DNA from: Cyanidiococcus yangmingshanensis
Lineage: Eukaryota > Rhodophyta > Bangiophyceae > Cyanidiales > Cyanidiaceae
Length of the DNA: 64,000 bases
Reading direction: 5' to 3'
NCBI GenBank assembly: GCA_013995675.1
Contig: VWRR01000015.1
Span: 434,001 to 498,000, forward strand
In this document: piece by piece, positions 39,382 through 50,800 of the stretch
Layout of the letters: every line of letters starts with the position of its first letter
How positions within the stretch are numbered: position 1 is the first letter of the stretch
Made by a program: the position numbers and the translations under genes
Notes under the pieces: generated by a model
What the model was told of the DNA's origin: nothing
Databases searched by the model: none
Seen by the model: only the letters and a program-made list of their open reading frames with translations

Positions 39382-40061
39382 GGAGCGACGCTCGCTGATT
39401 GCAATCGATTTGGTGAGCTTTGGTATGCCTGTCTGCAGTCCGCATCAGGCAGTCGCTGAGGAGGAGGATTCGGAGGCGATTGGAGGACACCAGCCCCATG
39501 AATGTCCAACTGGCCACGACAAGCTCCGTCCTGGCCGTATTAATGATTGTTTGCCCCTGCATGGGTCCTCTCGTCGGGTTACGAGCGTAAAGGCTTCGGT
39601 GCTCTGGTCGGATTCGGAATGTCTCAGGCGAGGCGCGTCCTCGCCGGCGCGCGGAGATGCGGGTCTCTCAGTCGAAGCCGTTCAACGGTTTGAAGCCCAT
39701 CCACGAACGCCGTATCGCAACGTCCCGGTGCATTCTCGTACGGAGATTTTCGGTCCAAGAGGCCGACGCGAATGAGGTGATTGATCACGCGACCGTGCAT
39801 TGATCAAGCGTTATGCTGCCCATTGTGCCAAAATAGGCCTGTGCGTTACGTAAACGAGCTGCGGGGATGCAACGGATCATCACGATGCGCTTTTTGACCA
39901 TGCGAAAACATTCGATTCTATGTCGTCGTTTTTCTCCTTTGACAGGGGTGTTCCATGTTTCGCGAATCCGCACGCACAAACCTGCATTCGTTCCGAGCGG
40001 ACGCTTCTATTCGTGATGGAAATGGCGACGACGTAGCGCCACGCAGAAGCACCGTCAGACC
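39382..40061. other. Convergent intergenic region
   Basis: About 680 bases between the 3' ends of thymidylate kinase (+) and ornithine aminotransferase (-). No supported gene, repeat or RNA. Confidence 0.4.
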
Positions 40062-41441
40062 CTACAAACTCTTCACTGTGGTCTGCAAGATTTCCAAACA
40101 CTCATTCAACTCGGCGTCTTGAATGACCAATGGTGGGGCAAAACGGATCCGATCGCCGTGCGTTGGTTTGCACAGCATACCATTCTCCATCAAACGCATA
40201 CACAACTTGGTTGCGTTCAGTCCGGGTCGCCAGTTCTCGGCGATCGTCATCGCGCAGAGGAGGCCTCGCCCTCGTACGTTGGTGATTAGGCCACCAGATT
40301 CTCGCTGGATCTTTCGTAATCCGCGCAGAAATAAGTCGCCCAGACGAGCTGCCCGATCAATCAGGCCTTCTTCGTGGAGTATCTCTAGTGCGGTCATGGC
40401 CACTCGGCAGCCGAGCGGATTGCCCCCGTACGTCGAGCCATGCTGTCCCGGTTTAATCGTGAGCATGATCTCCGAACTGGCGAGCACCGCCGAGACCGGA
40501 TACATGCCTCCAGACAAAGCTTTGCCCAGAACAAGAATATCTGGTCGAATGTTATCGTGGTCGCAGCAGAGCAGCTTGCCGGTGCGACCGAGACCCGTCT
40601 GCACCTCGTCGGCGATCAGGAGCACACCGTAGCGATCACAGAGCTCACGCACTCGACGCATGTAGCCGTCTCGTGGCACGATGACCCCAGCCTCTCCCTG
40701 AATCGGTTCGACCATAAAGGCAGCGATTTTGGGATCGGCAGCCAGCACCCGCTCGAGCGCATCCGGATCATCGTACGGAACGAGATCAAAACCTGGCATG
40801 AACGGCCCGTAACCACCCCTCGAGTCCGGATCAGTCGAGGATGACACAGCCGCTAAAGTGCGCCCCCAAAAATTATTCTCCGCAAAGACGACTTTGGCCT
40901 CGTACCGCGGAATACCTTTGACGTCGTAGGCCCATCGTCGAGCGAGTTTGACGGCGGTCTCGCCGGCCTCAACACCCGTGTTCATCGGCAAGACCCGTTC
41001 ATAGTCAAAGTACTCGCAGATGAACCGCTCAAACTCACCCAAAACGTTATTGTAAAAGGCACGCGAGGTGAGCGTGAGCACCCCGGCCTGTTCTACGAGC
41101 GTTGCCACCAGCCGCGGATGACAGTGTCCCTGGTTTAACGCCGAGTATGCTGCCAAGCAGTCGAGATAAGACTTGCCGTCCACATCCCAGACGCGAGCCC
41201 CCTTGCCTCGAGCAATCACTACCGGAAGAGGCGCATAGTTTGTGGCACCATAACGAGCCTCCAAGTCTAGAAGCCGTTGCGCAGCAACAGAGCGCGGCCG
41301 TTCCGCCGATTTCTCAGCGCAAGGCGGTCCACCAAACCAGCGAAGACTTCCACTGCACCAACGGCTTAAAATCAGCCCTCTCTGGGGCGCTTGCCTGAGA
41401 CGATGCACAGGAGCGCGCTGTACAGCAACGGCAAGTTGCAT
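40062..41441 (-). CDS. Ornithine aminotransferase, mitochondrial
   Basis: 459 residues, one frame. Class III PLP aminotransferase. Motifs: [86 protein letters not shown] and the PLP-lysine site [20 protein letters not shown]. The triplet [10 protein letters not shown] and [11 protein letters not shown] are specific to ornithine aminotransferase, which converts ornithine to glutamate semialdehyde in arginine/proline metabolism. The first ~45 residues are rich in Arg, Ala, Leu and Ser without acidic residues, as in a mitochondrial presequence. Confidence 0.96.
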   Translation of the reverse strand: MQLAVAVQRAPVHRLRQAPQRGLILSRWCSGSLRWFGGPPCAEKSAERPRSVAAQRLLDLEARYGATNYAPLPVVIARGKGARVWDVDGKSYLDCLAAYSALNQGHCHPRLVATLVEQAGVLTLTSRAFYNNVLGEFERFICEYFDYERVLPMNTGVEAGETAVKLARRWAYDVKGIPRYEAKVVFAENNFWGRTLAAVSSSTDPDSRGGYGPFMPGFDLVPYDDPDALERVLAADPKIAAFMVEPIQGEAGVIVPRDGYMRRVRELCDRYGVLLIADEVQTGLGRTGKLLCCDHDNIRPDILVLGKALSGGMYPVSAVLASSEIMLTIKPGQHGSTYGGNPLGCRVAMTALEILHEEGLIDRAARLGDLFLRGLRKIQRESGGLITNVRGRGLLCAMTIAENWRPGLNATKLCMRLMENGMLCKPTHGDRIRFAPPLVIQDAELNECLEILQTTVKSL

Positions 41442-42039
41442 GAACCCAGCGACTCCAACAAGTCGTTAACCAGCAGCACCGTAGCGGGAATGCGGCGCGT
41501 ATCAACACGCACTCCGCGAGCCAGGAGCATGCATGCGTGCATCCGTGCCTGCGTGTGTGTGCGTACGCGCCGTCACCCCGTGCGTGCACCCGATTGATCG
41601 GGCCGCATGCGCCCGTGGATTGGCACATGCGCGATGTGCTCGATCGGATCGTCATCGTCACCACCGCGAGATCGAGTCGACTGCCTAGCAAGTACTCGAG
41701 CGCGCTCTTGCTGGCCATTCTGTATGAGGCACCCTGGGTTATGACGGGGTGCGTCTCACGACGCAAGCAAGCATGGCCAGCACGACACCGATTCGGTATA
41801 CGTTGCTGTTGTTGCTGTTGCCAACGTCGCCGGCTATGCTCGGCAGGGCGCATGCGCGCGCATCTCGCTGTCGGCGCGATTCGCTTGCACGGATGAGACG
41901 CGCAGCGGGGCGCCGGCCAGACCTGTGTGTGCGAACGGGTGCACCGGTCGCCTGAGCGTGGCGTTTCGAAACGCCAAGATCTTGGAGTCTTTTTTGCTCA
42001 GCAGGCAGCTATCATATGTGCTGCTGACGTGTGGGATCG
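41442..42039. promoter_or_regulatory. Divergent intergenic region
   Basis: About 600 bases between the starts of ornithine aminotransferase (-) and the SUMO protease (+). Contains GTTGCTGTTGTTGCTGTTG near 41800-41820 (a short trinucleotide-like run) and alternating GT/GC-rich DNA near 41550-41590. No gene supported. Confidence 0.35.
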
Positions 42040-43880
42040 ATGACCTGGACGTTATGGACGGCATTGTATCAAGCACTGAGCGGTTGGGTTCGACGACCCA
42101 ACCAGGCGCTCCCGTTGGACTCGTCTGGCGCACCCGCAGCAGGATCGCTTGGAGCGGCCCCCGAGCTGCGAAGCGGTGGTCATGAAACAGGCATCGATGG
42201 CGAATTTGATGGTGTACGAACGTATATGGGCGTCCATCCGATTGAACTGGGCTTGTACCGGGACAAAGAGGAGCGCGAAACAGGCGGTACGGCTGTGACT
42301 GCGTCATCGGTTCCGCGAGTTGAGCGACTCGGCGAGGTCGCATCCAAGGAGCCTGGTCACAGCAGCGCGCTACGTGTGGAAAAACGTTTTCGCGGTACGG
42401 CTCATCTGAATGGCAAGCGCGACCGTGATAACCAAACGTTTTTTGATTCCAGACCAGGGCTAACGTTGACAAGAACCGCACTCGCCAGTGGAATCGTTGC
42501 TCGGGTGCAACACACGACCACAGCCACTAGGTCAAAGCCTGCAGATCGGAGCCGAGGCGCTGATCGTTCGGACTCGGAATCCCCGCTCTGGTCGAGGAAA
42601 AAGCAAAGCACCACCGAGTATGAACGACTGGTGCGACGTCTGTCGCGACTAGAGTCCAAGGCTGCCGCCGACGGCGCAGCACGCTGGAGAAGAGGCAGCA
42701 CGAGCAGGATCCGCTACGACCCCATTATCCACAGAATGGCACCGACGAGCGGGGAAGAGCGCTCCTGGCTACGATGCTTCCTGTGACGCAGCTGCCGCTG
42801 ATGCGGAAGCGAGTTTGGTCCGTCTGCGAGCGAGCGCTCTTCTACAGAGCTACATCTTGAACAGGTCAGAAGGGCACAGCCGGAAACGAACATCGCATCG
42901 AAAGATAAGAGCGATTCCGTGCCATCCCCGGTTGTCGCGATCGAGCCACCTACAGTTGAGGTCATTGAACTCTCCGACGACGAAGACGATGACAGCAATC
43001 ATTCAGATTGGATAGCGACGACGACGACGACGACGACGCCGGCTGGACCAGAGGGTACCAGCAAGCCGGCAGGTTCCCGCTCTCCAGTTGGGCCCGAAAA
43101 TCTGGTCGCTGGCCCTGTTCGAGCTCAAGTCGTCGAAGAGCTCAGCGCGGCCACGGATCGACACGGACCTCTTTCAGAGCTGGCCCATAATCTCTTGCGC
43201 GTTGCCTGGGACAATGAACTTGATTCCAGGCAGATTCTGGTGAGCCGGAGTCCGTTTTCGACTGAGCCGGAATGATTTGCTCTGTCTTCGTCCGGGAGGC
43301 TGGCTCACAGATGCAATCCTGAATGCGTACTGTCAGCATTTGCTCACTGAAAGGCAGCAGCGGGAAGGTAGGCACCGTCAGTGGCCGCACTGCTACATAG
43401 TTTCCACGTACTTTTACACTCGTCTGATTAGTGGTGGTCGTGACCACGAAGCTTACGATTATGCTGGTGTCCGTCGTTGGACCCGAGACGTCGACATTTT
43501 CACATTCGATCGTATTCTAGTGCCGATTAATCTGAGCAATACACACTGGACGCTAGCGATGATCGAGCCACTACATCGACGAATCGTTTACTATGATAGT
43601 CTGGGCGGCACTGGCAAAGGTGTTCTACAGACGCTTCTGCGCTGGCTCCAGGATGAGGCGCACGACAAGCTCCAAAAGCGATTCGAGACCCAGGCTTGGA
43701 CGCTCACCAAGCCGACCGCATTACCATTACAGACCAATGGAAATGATTGCGGTGTCTTCGCGGCTGCGTATGCCGAACATCTGACGCGTGATGCATCCAT
43801 TCATTTTCAGGTCTTCAGCGATTCCTTGGATTCGAAGACGTATGTGCATCGAGCTTCTGTGCGGTCACGTTCCGGCGTGA
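42040..43880 (+). CDS. Ulp1/SENP-type SUMO protease, frame-broken
   Basis: About 610 residues. The C-terminal C48 peptidase: RLSRNDLLCLRPGGWLTDAI, ILNAYCQHLL, VDIFTFDRILVPINLSNTHW (catalytic His), RIVYYDSLGGTG (Asp), LPLQTNGNDCGVFAAAYAEHL (oxyanion Gln and catalytic Cys in NDCG), then IPWIRRRMCIELLCGHVPA to the stop at 43880. N-terminal part is charged, Ser/Arg-rich, with a SUMO-interacting-like motif VEVIELSDDEDDD. Frame changes: +1 near 42768, a compensating one near 42855, +1 at TTTT 43255-43258, and +1 near 43815. Start is the first ATG (MTWTLWTALYQ), not certain. The enzyme matures SUMO and removes it from targets. Confidence 0.88.
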
Positions 43881-44296
43881 TGCTCTGCAGTCCTGACCGC
43901 GACGTCTCGTGCCCGTGCTCTCTACCCATATGCGGTCGCCCGCGAAAGCGACATCCTGGCCTCGCATAATCTGCACTGTATGCTCTGCTTTTCTAGAATG
44001 CACCACAGGCTTTGAATTTAAAACCTCTGACTGTTCGATTGCATGCGAGCGATTGTCAGACTTGTCGTGAGCCCCAGCGGTCAATCGTTGCAAGTCGTTA
44101 TTCTGTCGCGATCTATGCCGCTGAAATTTACGACGCAAAACCGAGACGATATCAGTCCGACAGGCCAGGCGTATTCGCGCTCCTCGCTTCAAACTCAATG
44201 AACGAGTTTTCGCTTACTCGCCAATGTCGTTGAAAGCGAGCCCGTAGGATTCAAAAGAAGCAGATATCCGCTCCCGCGTAGCTAATTGGGTTTCAT
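43881..44296. other. Convergent intergenic region
   Basis: About 415 bases between the SUMO protease stop and the stop of the next gene on the minus strand. Nothing recognisable. Confidence 0.4.
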
Positions 44297-44902
44297 TCAG
44301 AACCCTGCGGACTCGCTCGCTGTTAAAGCGTCCGGTTGACAATGTCGCAAGAACGCCCGCATAGTCGCCACCGCCTCCGCAGTCAAGACCGGAAAACGAA
44401 AAAGAACAAGGAGCGTTAGGCCATCCTCCCGTCGGCCAAGACCGAAACCCTCGCCGCTGATCGCACTGCCCCTTCGTCCATACACTAGCGATATTCGCGG
44501 CTCATAACGATCACTCGTCAGCGGGTACCAGCAGTGGACGTCATAGTGACGCGATCCGAGCTGAAGACCCGCTCGCATCGCGTCCTCTCTCGAACGAAAC
44601 AACGTCTCGACTGCGTTGTCCAAGCCCTTGACCCACGCTGATCCAAAGTTGTACTGCAGCAAAACGGTACCATCAGCACCTACGAGCACGAACCGATACC
44701 ACTCGTGCTTCTGCGCCAGCATAGCGGCCAGAGGCGTTGAAGCAGCCAGCTGCGTGCTGTTCCCGTCCGAGCGCGTACTCGCCGGGGACGTCACCTCGAA
44801 CCAACTCCAACTCGGGCGAGAATCTGCCGCTGCCTCCTCAAAGGGCTCATCCCAAGTCGAATTCAGAAGATACACTCGGGTTCCTCCGACCGATGAGAAC
44901 AT
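44297..44902 (-). CDS. Conserved-looking hypothetical protein
   Basis: 201 residues from ATG 44902, one frame. Composition is that of a soluble globular alpha/beta protein: strands such as WYRFVLVGADGTVLLQYNFG, a helix GLDNAVETLF, the aromatic cluster HYDVHCWYPLTSDRYEPRIS, LVYGRRG, and a C-terminal LLVLFRFPVLTAEAVATMRA. No signal peptide or membrane span. I do not recognise the family. The gene is tandem with tocopherol cyclase on the minus strand. Confidence 0.7.
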   Translation of the reverse strand: MFSSVGGTRVYLLNSTWDEPFEEAAADSRPSWSWFEVTSPASTRSDGNSTQLAASTPLAAMLAQKHEWYRFVLVGADGTVLLQYNFGSAWVKGLDNAVETLFRSREDAMRAGLQLGSRHYDVHCWYPLTSDRYEPRISLVYGRRGSAISGEGFGLGRREDGLTLLVLFRFPVLTAEAVATMRAFLRHCQPDALTASESAGF

Positions 44903-45574
44903 ACTCAGGTTCCCAGGACATGGATACCAGAGTGGGCGGGTATCGCCTGACGGAGTGTGTCGGCACCGAGCACAACGTAGACAGGTGCGTGAAGCCGTTC
45001 CTCATATGTCACATTGTGGGAGCCGCACGGTCACGACAGATCTTGGCCCGATCGCACCACGCACGCCACTTGGAGGATGTTGATGGCGCCCTGGCCGGCA
45101 GCCTCGGTACCGTTCGCCGAAGGGCCAGTGCCCGATCGAGTCACCGTCGGAGTTCAGCCTTCGTGTCGATGCACGTATACTCGGTTGTCAACGATAGGTT
45201 TTTTCGAATGCATACTTGTCTATCACCGATCCACTTGTTCTAGTCTACATAATTTCTCTGGTCCATGCATGTCTTTGGAGCCTGTTGTTCGAATGCATAC
45301 TCGTCTATCACGCATATAGAACACGCACCGGCACGGATACCGTCCAAGAGGGAGCGTTTCGTTCAAGCGAATCTGTGAACTGCGCTCGCGTTTGTCTCCA
45401 GCTTCTACGGTGAATCAGATGGAAATTCATGTATGGTTTTCGTTTCTGCACTGAACAACGTTTACTCGTACGAATGATCCGCCAATCCAGTTTGTGGCTT
45501 CCCGACTGCTTCCGTGTTTTCGGATGCTGTTTTGGAGGTGCAGGTCAAAAGCACAGACCAGATATTCGTTCGAT
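44903..45574. other. Intergenic region with short direct repeats
   Basis: About 670 bases between the unknown gene and tocopherol cyclase. No supported gene. Holds the short repeat listed at 45203-45311. Confidence 0.4.
45203..45311. repeat. 24-bp direct repeat, period 85
   Basis: TTCGAATGCATACTTGTCTA... at 45203-45226 recurs at 45288-45311 with one difference. Lies upstream of the hypothetical minus-strand gene, so it could be part of its promoter. Confidence 0.8.
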
Positions 45575-47170
45575 TTAGACCTGAATCGCTCGGCCGGGTC
45601 GCTCCCCCAACAGGAACATTGTTCTGAGTGGCGCAGGGAACTCGTCTCGACCATCGGACCACGTCGGTGCGTCTGCTCGGGTCACGAGATCGCCACCGAT
45701 CTCTACGGCTGCGCGCTCATAACAGAGAGCATCCAAGAGCATCGCGTTCTGCTGAAGGTCATACAGGACCAAGCGCAGTGTCCCACGCGTGCCGTCCCGC
45801 ACCACAAAGTCCATCCCGCTGCGCGTCGGGCCGAGAACCAACGTACCCGGCTCTGACGTCTCCGCTGAAACGGTGACGCTGTAGCGCGTGCCTTGCGCTT
45901 CAATGTGCCATTGCCCCCATCGAACACTCCAGCGAATGAAACGACAATTCCAAGGTGCAAACTTCCCAGAACAGGCCACGCCAATGAAAAGCGATCATGC
46001 CAATGGTCTCAGTTGTTAGAACTCGACCAGGCTGTCCCGGCCAGCAGAGCTCCCGCCGAGCGCCAACACCTGTCATGGCCAGCGGGGTGTCGCTTTCACT
46101 CGGCCAACTAGCGGGTGTCTGTTCCCGAATCTCGTCAAAAACATTGCACTGGAGCCAGAACCATCGTGATGGGAAGGCACTGCCCCAGTTCTTCTCAATA
46201 TAGGTTGGAGCGTTGTCGAAGCGAAAAACACGTCCGTGCCAGTCCTGCAGTGTCCCGGTGGAGAGCGCAAATGCCGATATAATCTGCCAGCCGGGTTCAA
46301 AGATCTGAAAACGCGTGAGCCATGTCCCAGTGGATCGCGAGCCATCGAGTCCCCAGGTCAGCATTGGCGTTAGCTGCATATCGAAGGAGCAGGCTACGTT
46401 GCCACGAAGTTCTGACACCTGAGACAGCTCCATGTCAACATCCCCCGCCAGCACCGCACCATGATGCCGCTGCATCGACAGCTGATAGCCTGTGAGAATG
46501 TGTCGCTGGAAGAGGGTCGGCGCGAGGCTGCGTGCATGCCGTGCGCGCTCCTCGCTGAGAAGGTCACTGGTGCGCCCCCACTGCCCAATACGGAGACCTG
46601 TCGTCGGCAAATGACAACGTGCGGGAAAGAAACCGTCGGCGAGTGCTCTCGACACCAGTAACTCATCGCCGGCTGAGCTCAGCACCTGGATCCGACCAGT
46701 TCGTCCGTCCTCGATGCTGTACATAAAGGCCAGAGAGGTTGCGCTCGAAGGCAACTACGACCCGTATGTACCATCCCTCGAAAAACCCCTTGGCTGCGCT
46801 TGGAGCGTGAACTCCAGCATGTGGCAGCTTCCGTTGGCCCGTTCATAGGCACCGCATCTTGGAGGACTAGTCTAAAACGTCGTTTAGAAGCCGCTATCTC
46901 ACCCGTCCGACGAGACCATGCTTTCCGACCTATCCGCTGAGGTGTTTCACGGAGTCGGAAGCTTAATAATCGAGCAGCCGAGCCTACATGGCCATGCCTA
47001 GTATCCACATGTGTGGTGGATACGACTACCCTGGGGCCGAAAGCGACCAAGCCAGGCCGACAGACCTCTGCTTGGGTCGAACGCTCGAGCGTTGGCGTTC
47101 GCCCCACTGGCCACGTAAAGCCCAGCACGGAACGCCTCGTTTGAACCACGCCAAACAGCTTGAAACCCAT
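45575..47170 (-). CDS. Tocopherol cyclase (VTE1/SXD1 type), frame-broken
   Basis: Plastid enzyme that closes the chromanol ring of tocopherols (vitamin E). Conserved blocks on the minus strand: LPHAGVHAPSAAKGFFEGWY, then after a +1 change near 46752 LPSSATSLAFMYSIEDG, QDWHGRVFRFDNAPTYIEKN, WGSAFPSRWFWLQCNVF (family NWGxxFPxxWxWxQCN), GMIAFHWRGLFWE, then after a +1 change near 45960 FAPWNCRFIRWSVRWGQWHI, TLVLGPTRSGM, TLRLVLYD and AAVEIGGD. The region from ATG 47170 to about 46850 is Arg/Ser-rich and could be the transit peptide, joined by a further frame change. Total about 530 residues, close to the ~490 of plant VTE1. Good evidence for a photosynthetic host. Confidence 0.9.
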
Positions 47171-47553
47171 TATTCTCGATCAGAAATCTGGGTCCTCCGA
47201 TATCGTCGAATCATCAGCGACAAAGCACTGCCTCACTCCGGCGTTGCAGCGCTCCAGCAGGGGCAGGTACCAGCACCAAACCGCTAAACGCACCAGCGCC
47301 GCTTCGTGATCGACCAAGCCTCTTCTCTACAACCACCTTTGGTCAAGATTGTATGCACACGCTTCAGTTGCCGGAAATAAAACCTCAATCACAGCTTTTT
47401 ATCCGCAAACCTTCGACCATACGAGCGCGGTTTCGGTAGCGCAGCATTCGCCAGGACCCGTTCAATCTCGAGTAGACGAGCGCGGGTGTTGTCCCTCGTC
47501 GGCGCGACCGAGTATCTGGACCTGAACGAACTGAACGAAACGCAACGTTCATC
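47171..47553. promoter_or_regulatory. Divergent promoter region
   Basis: About 380 bases between the tocopherol cyclase start (-) and the polytopic membrane protein start (+). No element recognised. Confidence 0.35.
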
Positions 47554-49157
47554 ATGGACACGCTAACATCGTGGATTTCATACACAAGTCCTTTTCTGGT
47601 GGCAAGCATGACTAGAGTGCGGCCTTGTGTGGGCACGCTTCCATACTTGGTGCTCTCGTGGTTGTGGCTTCCGGGCCGGCTGTCGAACGGTACGCGCTCT
47701 GCTCGTCGTCTGCACTCGTTGGCAACTGGGCTTGCTTTCCTTTACGCCGTTTTATGGACGGGAACGTTTTCGGGGCTTCGATTTGGTGGTCCTCCGAGTT
47801 GGCGGCAAACTAGGGAGTGTCTCGCACGACTCGAAGGCGACGCTGTTGGTGGAGGCGTTGGGTATCCCCCATGGGCACCAGGTACTGACTTGGTGCTTCA
47901 TCTGACAGTGGGTCTTTTGGCGTTGCTCGCGTATCGTTACAGTGAACAGATTATGTTTTGAGTATTCATAAGCGTTCGAGACCATTCTTGAGCAGTCTAG
48001 GGCGCATCGCGTGGTTCGTTCAAGTTGAGGTGCTTCCACCGAGCATCCCGTCTGCGCTCCTGTTCGTCCTCTTGCTGAGCGCAGCGATGATTTCGTTACC
48101 GTCTGTACGTAAGCAGGCAGCTACTGGGGGTAACTCCCGTGTTGAGGTGACGGCATCAGGCTCAACATCATCACGGAGACGTAGCTTTGAAAGGCTGGTG
48201 CTCGCACTGGCATGGTTGCTCTGTGCACTGCACTCCATCGCCTGGTTTGTTTTCCAATGGGCGTGGATTCGCAATACGCCAGCGTCTCAGTCGGTCTGTG
48301 GATATCTGTTCGGGCTTTGTGAGCAATCACGCTATCGAGTTCTCTTGGCACAAGGCGCCGGGCTCGTGATGCTCGGTTCTGGCCGTCTTATAGATCTGAG
48401 TGAGCCAGTTGCAGCGACCTTGATGGGGTATCGCCTCATGACCGCGCGTGCGGCTGCAGTGCTATCGTTCGTCTTGACGATGGCGATAACCACTCATGTG
48501 CCTGGCATCTGCAGTTACGTGCTTTCGGTGCTGGCAATGCTGGCGACGCTCTCTGTCGGGGTGCCTGTTTGGGGTCTCGTTCTACGAATTGCTGCAACGG
48601 CTGCCGCTGCTGGCCTGGGACTGGCGGCGCTCATTCTGGGAATGATTCTATCGCAAACGAAACGCTCTATACCGACTCTCTGGGGTCTGCCGTACGCTGG
48701 CCAGTCTCTATTCTGGGATGCTGTGGTCATCATGAATGCGCTAGCATGGGGCCAGCGTCGTGTCACAGTCTCGTCCAAATCGAGTCTCTGGGGTCGATTG
48801 CTACCGAGCGAGTATGTGGCCAACTTTCTAACTTGGGCACTGGTGAGCGCTGCACTCGCCGCACTGGCGCAGGACTGGACTCTTACGCTGGTGGTCGTCG
48901 CGCTCGCGCTCGCCGTGAGACTCGGCCGGCTTCAGCGTCTGCGAGCCTGGGTGTGGCTACCGCTGCACGGCTGGGGCTTTCTGGTTTGGACGTTGCGCTG
49001 CGGACTCTGCGGTCTGCGCACCGCGCCGCTCTTACAGATATGTTCATTGACGCCGCTTCAGTGCTACGCCTGGACAGGTTTTGTAACCGTGACTGCTGCC
49101 GCCTGGGTGCTCAGGATCCAACCAATGCAAGCGCCAGAGCGAGAAAAGCGCTCTTGA
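47554..49157 (+). CDS. Polytopic membrane protein, unknown, one frame break
   Basis: About 535 residues with roughly ten to twelve hydrophobic spans: TLPYLVLSWLWLPG, LATGLAFLYAVLWTGTF, LVLHLTVGLLALLAYRY, then ALLFVLLLSAAMISL, LVLALAWLLCALHSIAWFVF, AVLSFVLTMAI, VLSVLAMLATLSVGVPVWGL, AAAAGLGLAALILGMIL and more. Two frames overlap by four bases at TTTT 47956-47959; one extra T would fuse them (IMFLSIHKRS), so one gene is more likely than two. No signature of a transporter or enzyme family recognised. A conserved-looking loop SIPTLWGLPYAGQSLFWDAV may help identify it. Confidence 0.7.
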
Positions 49158-50800
49158 GCTTGATGAGGGCTGGACTCAACCATGATGTTGTCCCGGCGTT
49201 GGCCACAACGAGTGAAACAGGCATGGATCACGATCTCAGTTTTTTTACAGAGCGCAGTCGAGTTCGAGTCCCTCTCTGTCCAAGTGGATGATCAGGGGGG
49301 CATTGAACGGATATATTGGTGGAAACGATCAACTGATCTGCTGTGTATAACCATCTTGTAGCGAGCTCATCCAGGGTGATCTCTTCATCACAAGGGCGTC
49401 TAAAGACAACATCTTTGTGTACCCGGTTGTACCAGCTTTCGTGCTCGGTTCCGATGGTACGCTTTCGGAGAGATCACTGTTTACTTGTCTCAGAAGGCTA
49501 TGGTTATCCACATCGTGCCGGTGGTCCAGACGACTCTGTGAGCATTTGAGACCTATTCGAGGATCAACTTGAGGACAGCCAGCGACGGTCACTGAATGGT
49601 CTTGCGCCAGCCCCAAGTGACCCTTTGAGATCTCGAGGCTCGACCCCTCACTAAGTATTGATCACACGAATCCATACTCCAGAGTACCAAAACCATCGTG
49701 GGCGTCGAAAAACTGCACCGAATGAAAAGCACTGATCCGAACCGTCTGACTGAAAATATCATTTCGGCCCCAGTCCTGCATTGTATCTGCGGCCGATGAC
49801 ACCCTAATCGAGTCGTTCTCCGCACAAGAGCAACGCGTTGTTATCAGGCCAAGCTGGCGCATACCACCCGAGTTGGCTACTCACTGCCGAGTCGACTTTC
49901 CAAAACCGTCCCGTCCACTGGCGTCGAGAACGCCTCGCGAGCAGTATCGTGTTCGGTTGCTCCTGATCACGAGTTTCTCAGACAGTTCGGGAATCTCTAA
50001 AGACCCGAATCCTCCCGCCAATCCGCATGAACCTTCATAATACCTTGAAGAAGCCTCCTTGCGCCCAACTTGCTCCTATGACCAGTCGAAACGCAGAAAC
50101 GACGCTAGCGGCCACCGACGAGAACGTTTGCAACCTGGCTCAGCGTATGGTCCATTCGCTGGTCGAGGAAGGCACAACACTGTCCTATCCAGTGTGATAC
50201 CCAAAATTACCTCAAAACTACCTCAAAGCAGGCCAGAGCATAAAATAGCCAGTTGTCGACACAGACGAGACTGGGCGCGTATCCAACCTGGTCCGCGTTC
50301 AGACCAACCACTACGCTGGGCATACCTCGCGCGCCCTCTAAAAGGACTTTATTTGTCTCACCCGAGTGCTCGTCCCTGTCTGCTGACCCCATCAACAGAA
50401 GCACTCGTAATCGTTCGAGCGGACGAGCTGTATTCAGACAGGAAAGCGAACGAGTCCTCGCATAAGACGACCACGAGAACGTTTAGCCTGCGCTCGGCAG
50501 GACATCCATCGTCGTGCTATCCGGATATCCTTGCTCGCAGATAAATGGACGTTCTGCAGATAGGCGATCCTTCAAGGCGCGATGTTGAACATTTTCGATA
50601 GCTCGGTCTTTTGTTGCAAGCGATACAGTGTCAAGCACTGATTTATGTGCGAGCAGAGCACGTGACTCGCATCGAACCTGTTAAGTTGGCGCTGAGCGGT
50701 CTACTGCAGCCAGCAAGGTGACCATTAAGCACGCCCGATTGTTGCCGGCGCTGCACTATTCGAGTCGCTTGAGAGTGCTCCGTGCCCCATCTTGTTCGCC
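49158..50800. other. Long intergenic region, no firm gene
   Basis: About 1.6 kb. A 39-codon frame at 50078-50197 (MTSRNAETTLAATDENVCNL...) has a natural-looking composition and could be a small protein or a first exon, but nothing supports it further. Other frames overlap and lack motifs. I saw no tRNA. Confidence 0.35.

Noticed and set aside
42085-42110. Hairpin GGTTGGGTTCGACGACCCAACC, tRNA T-arm-like
   Set aside because: Eight-base loop instead of seven and it lies within the SUMO protease reading frame.
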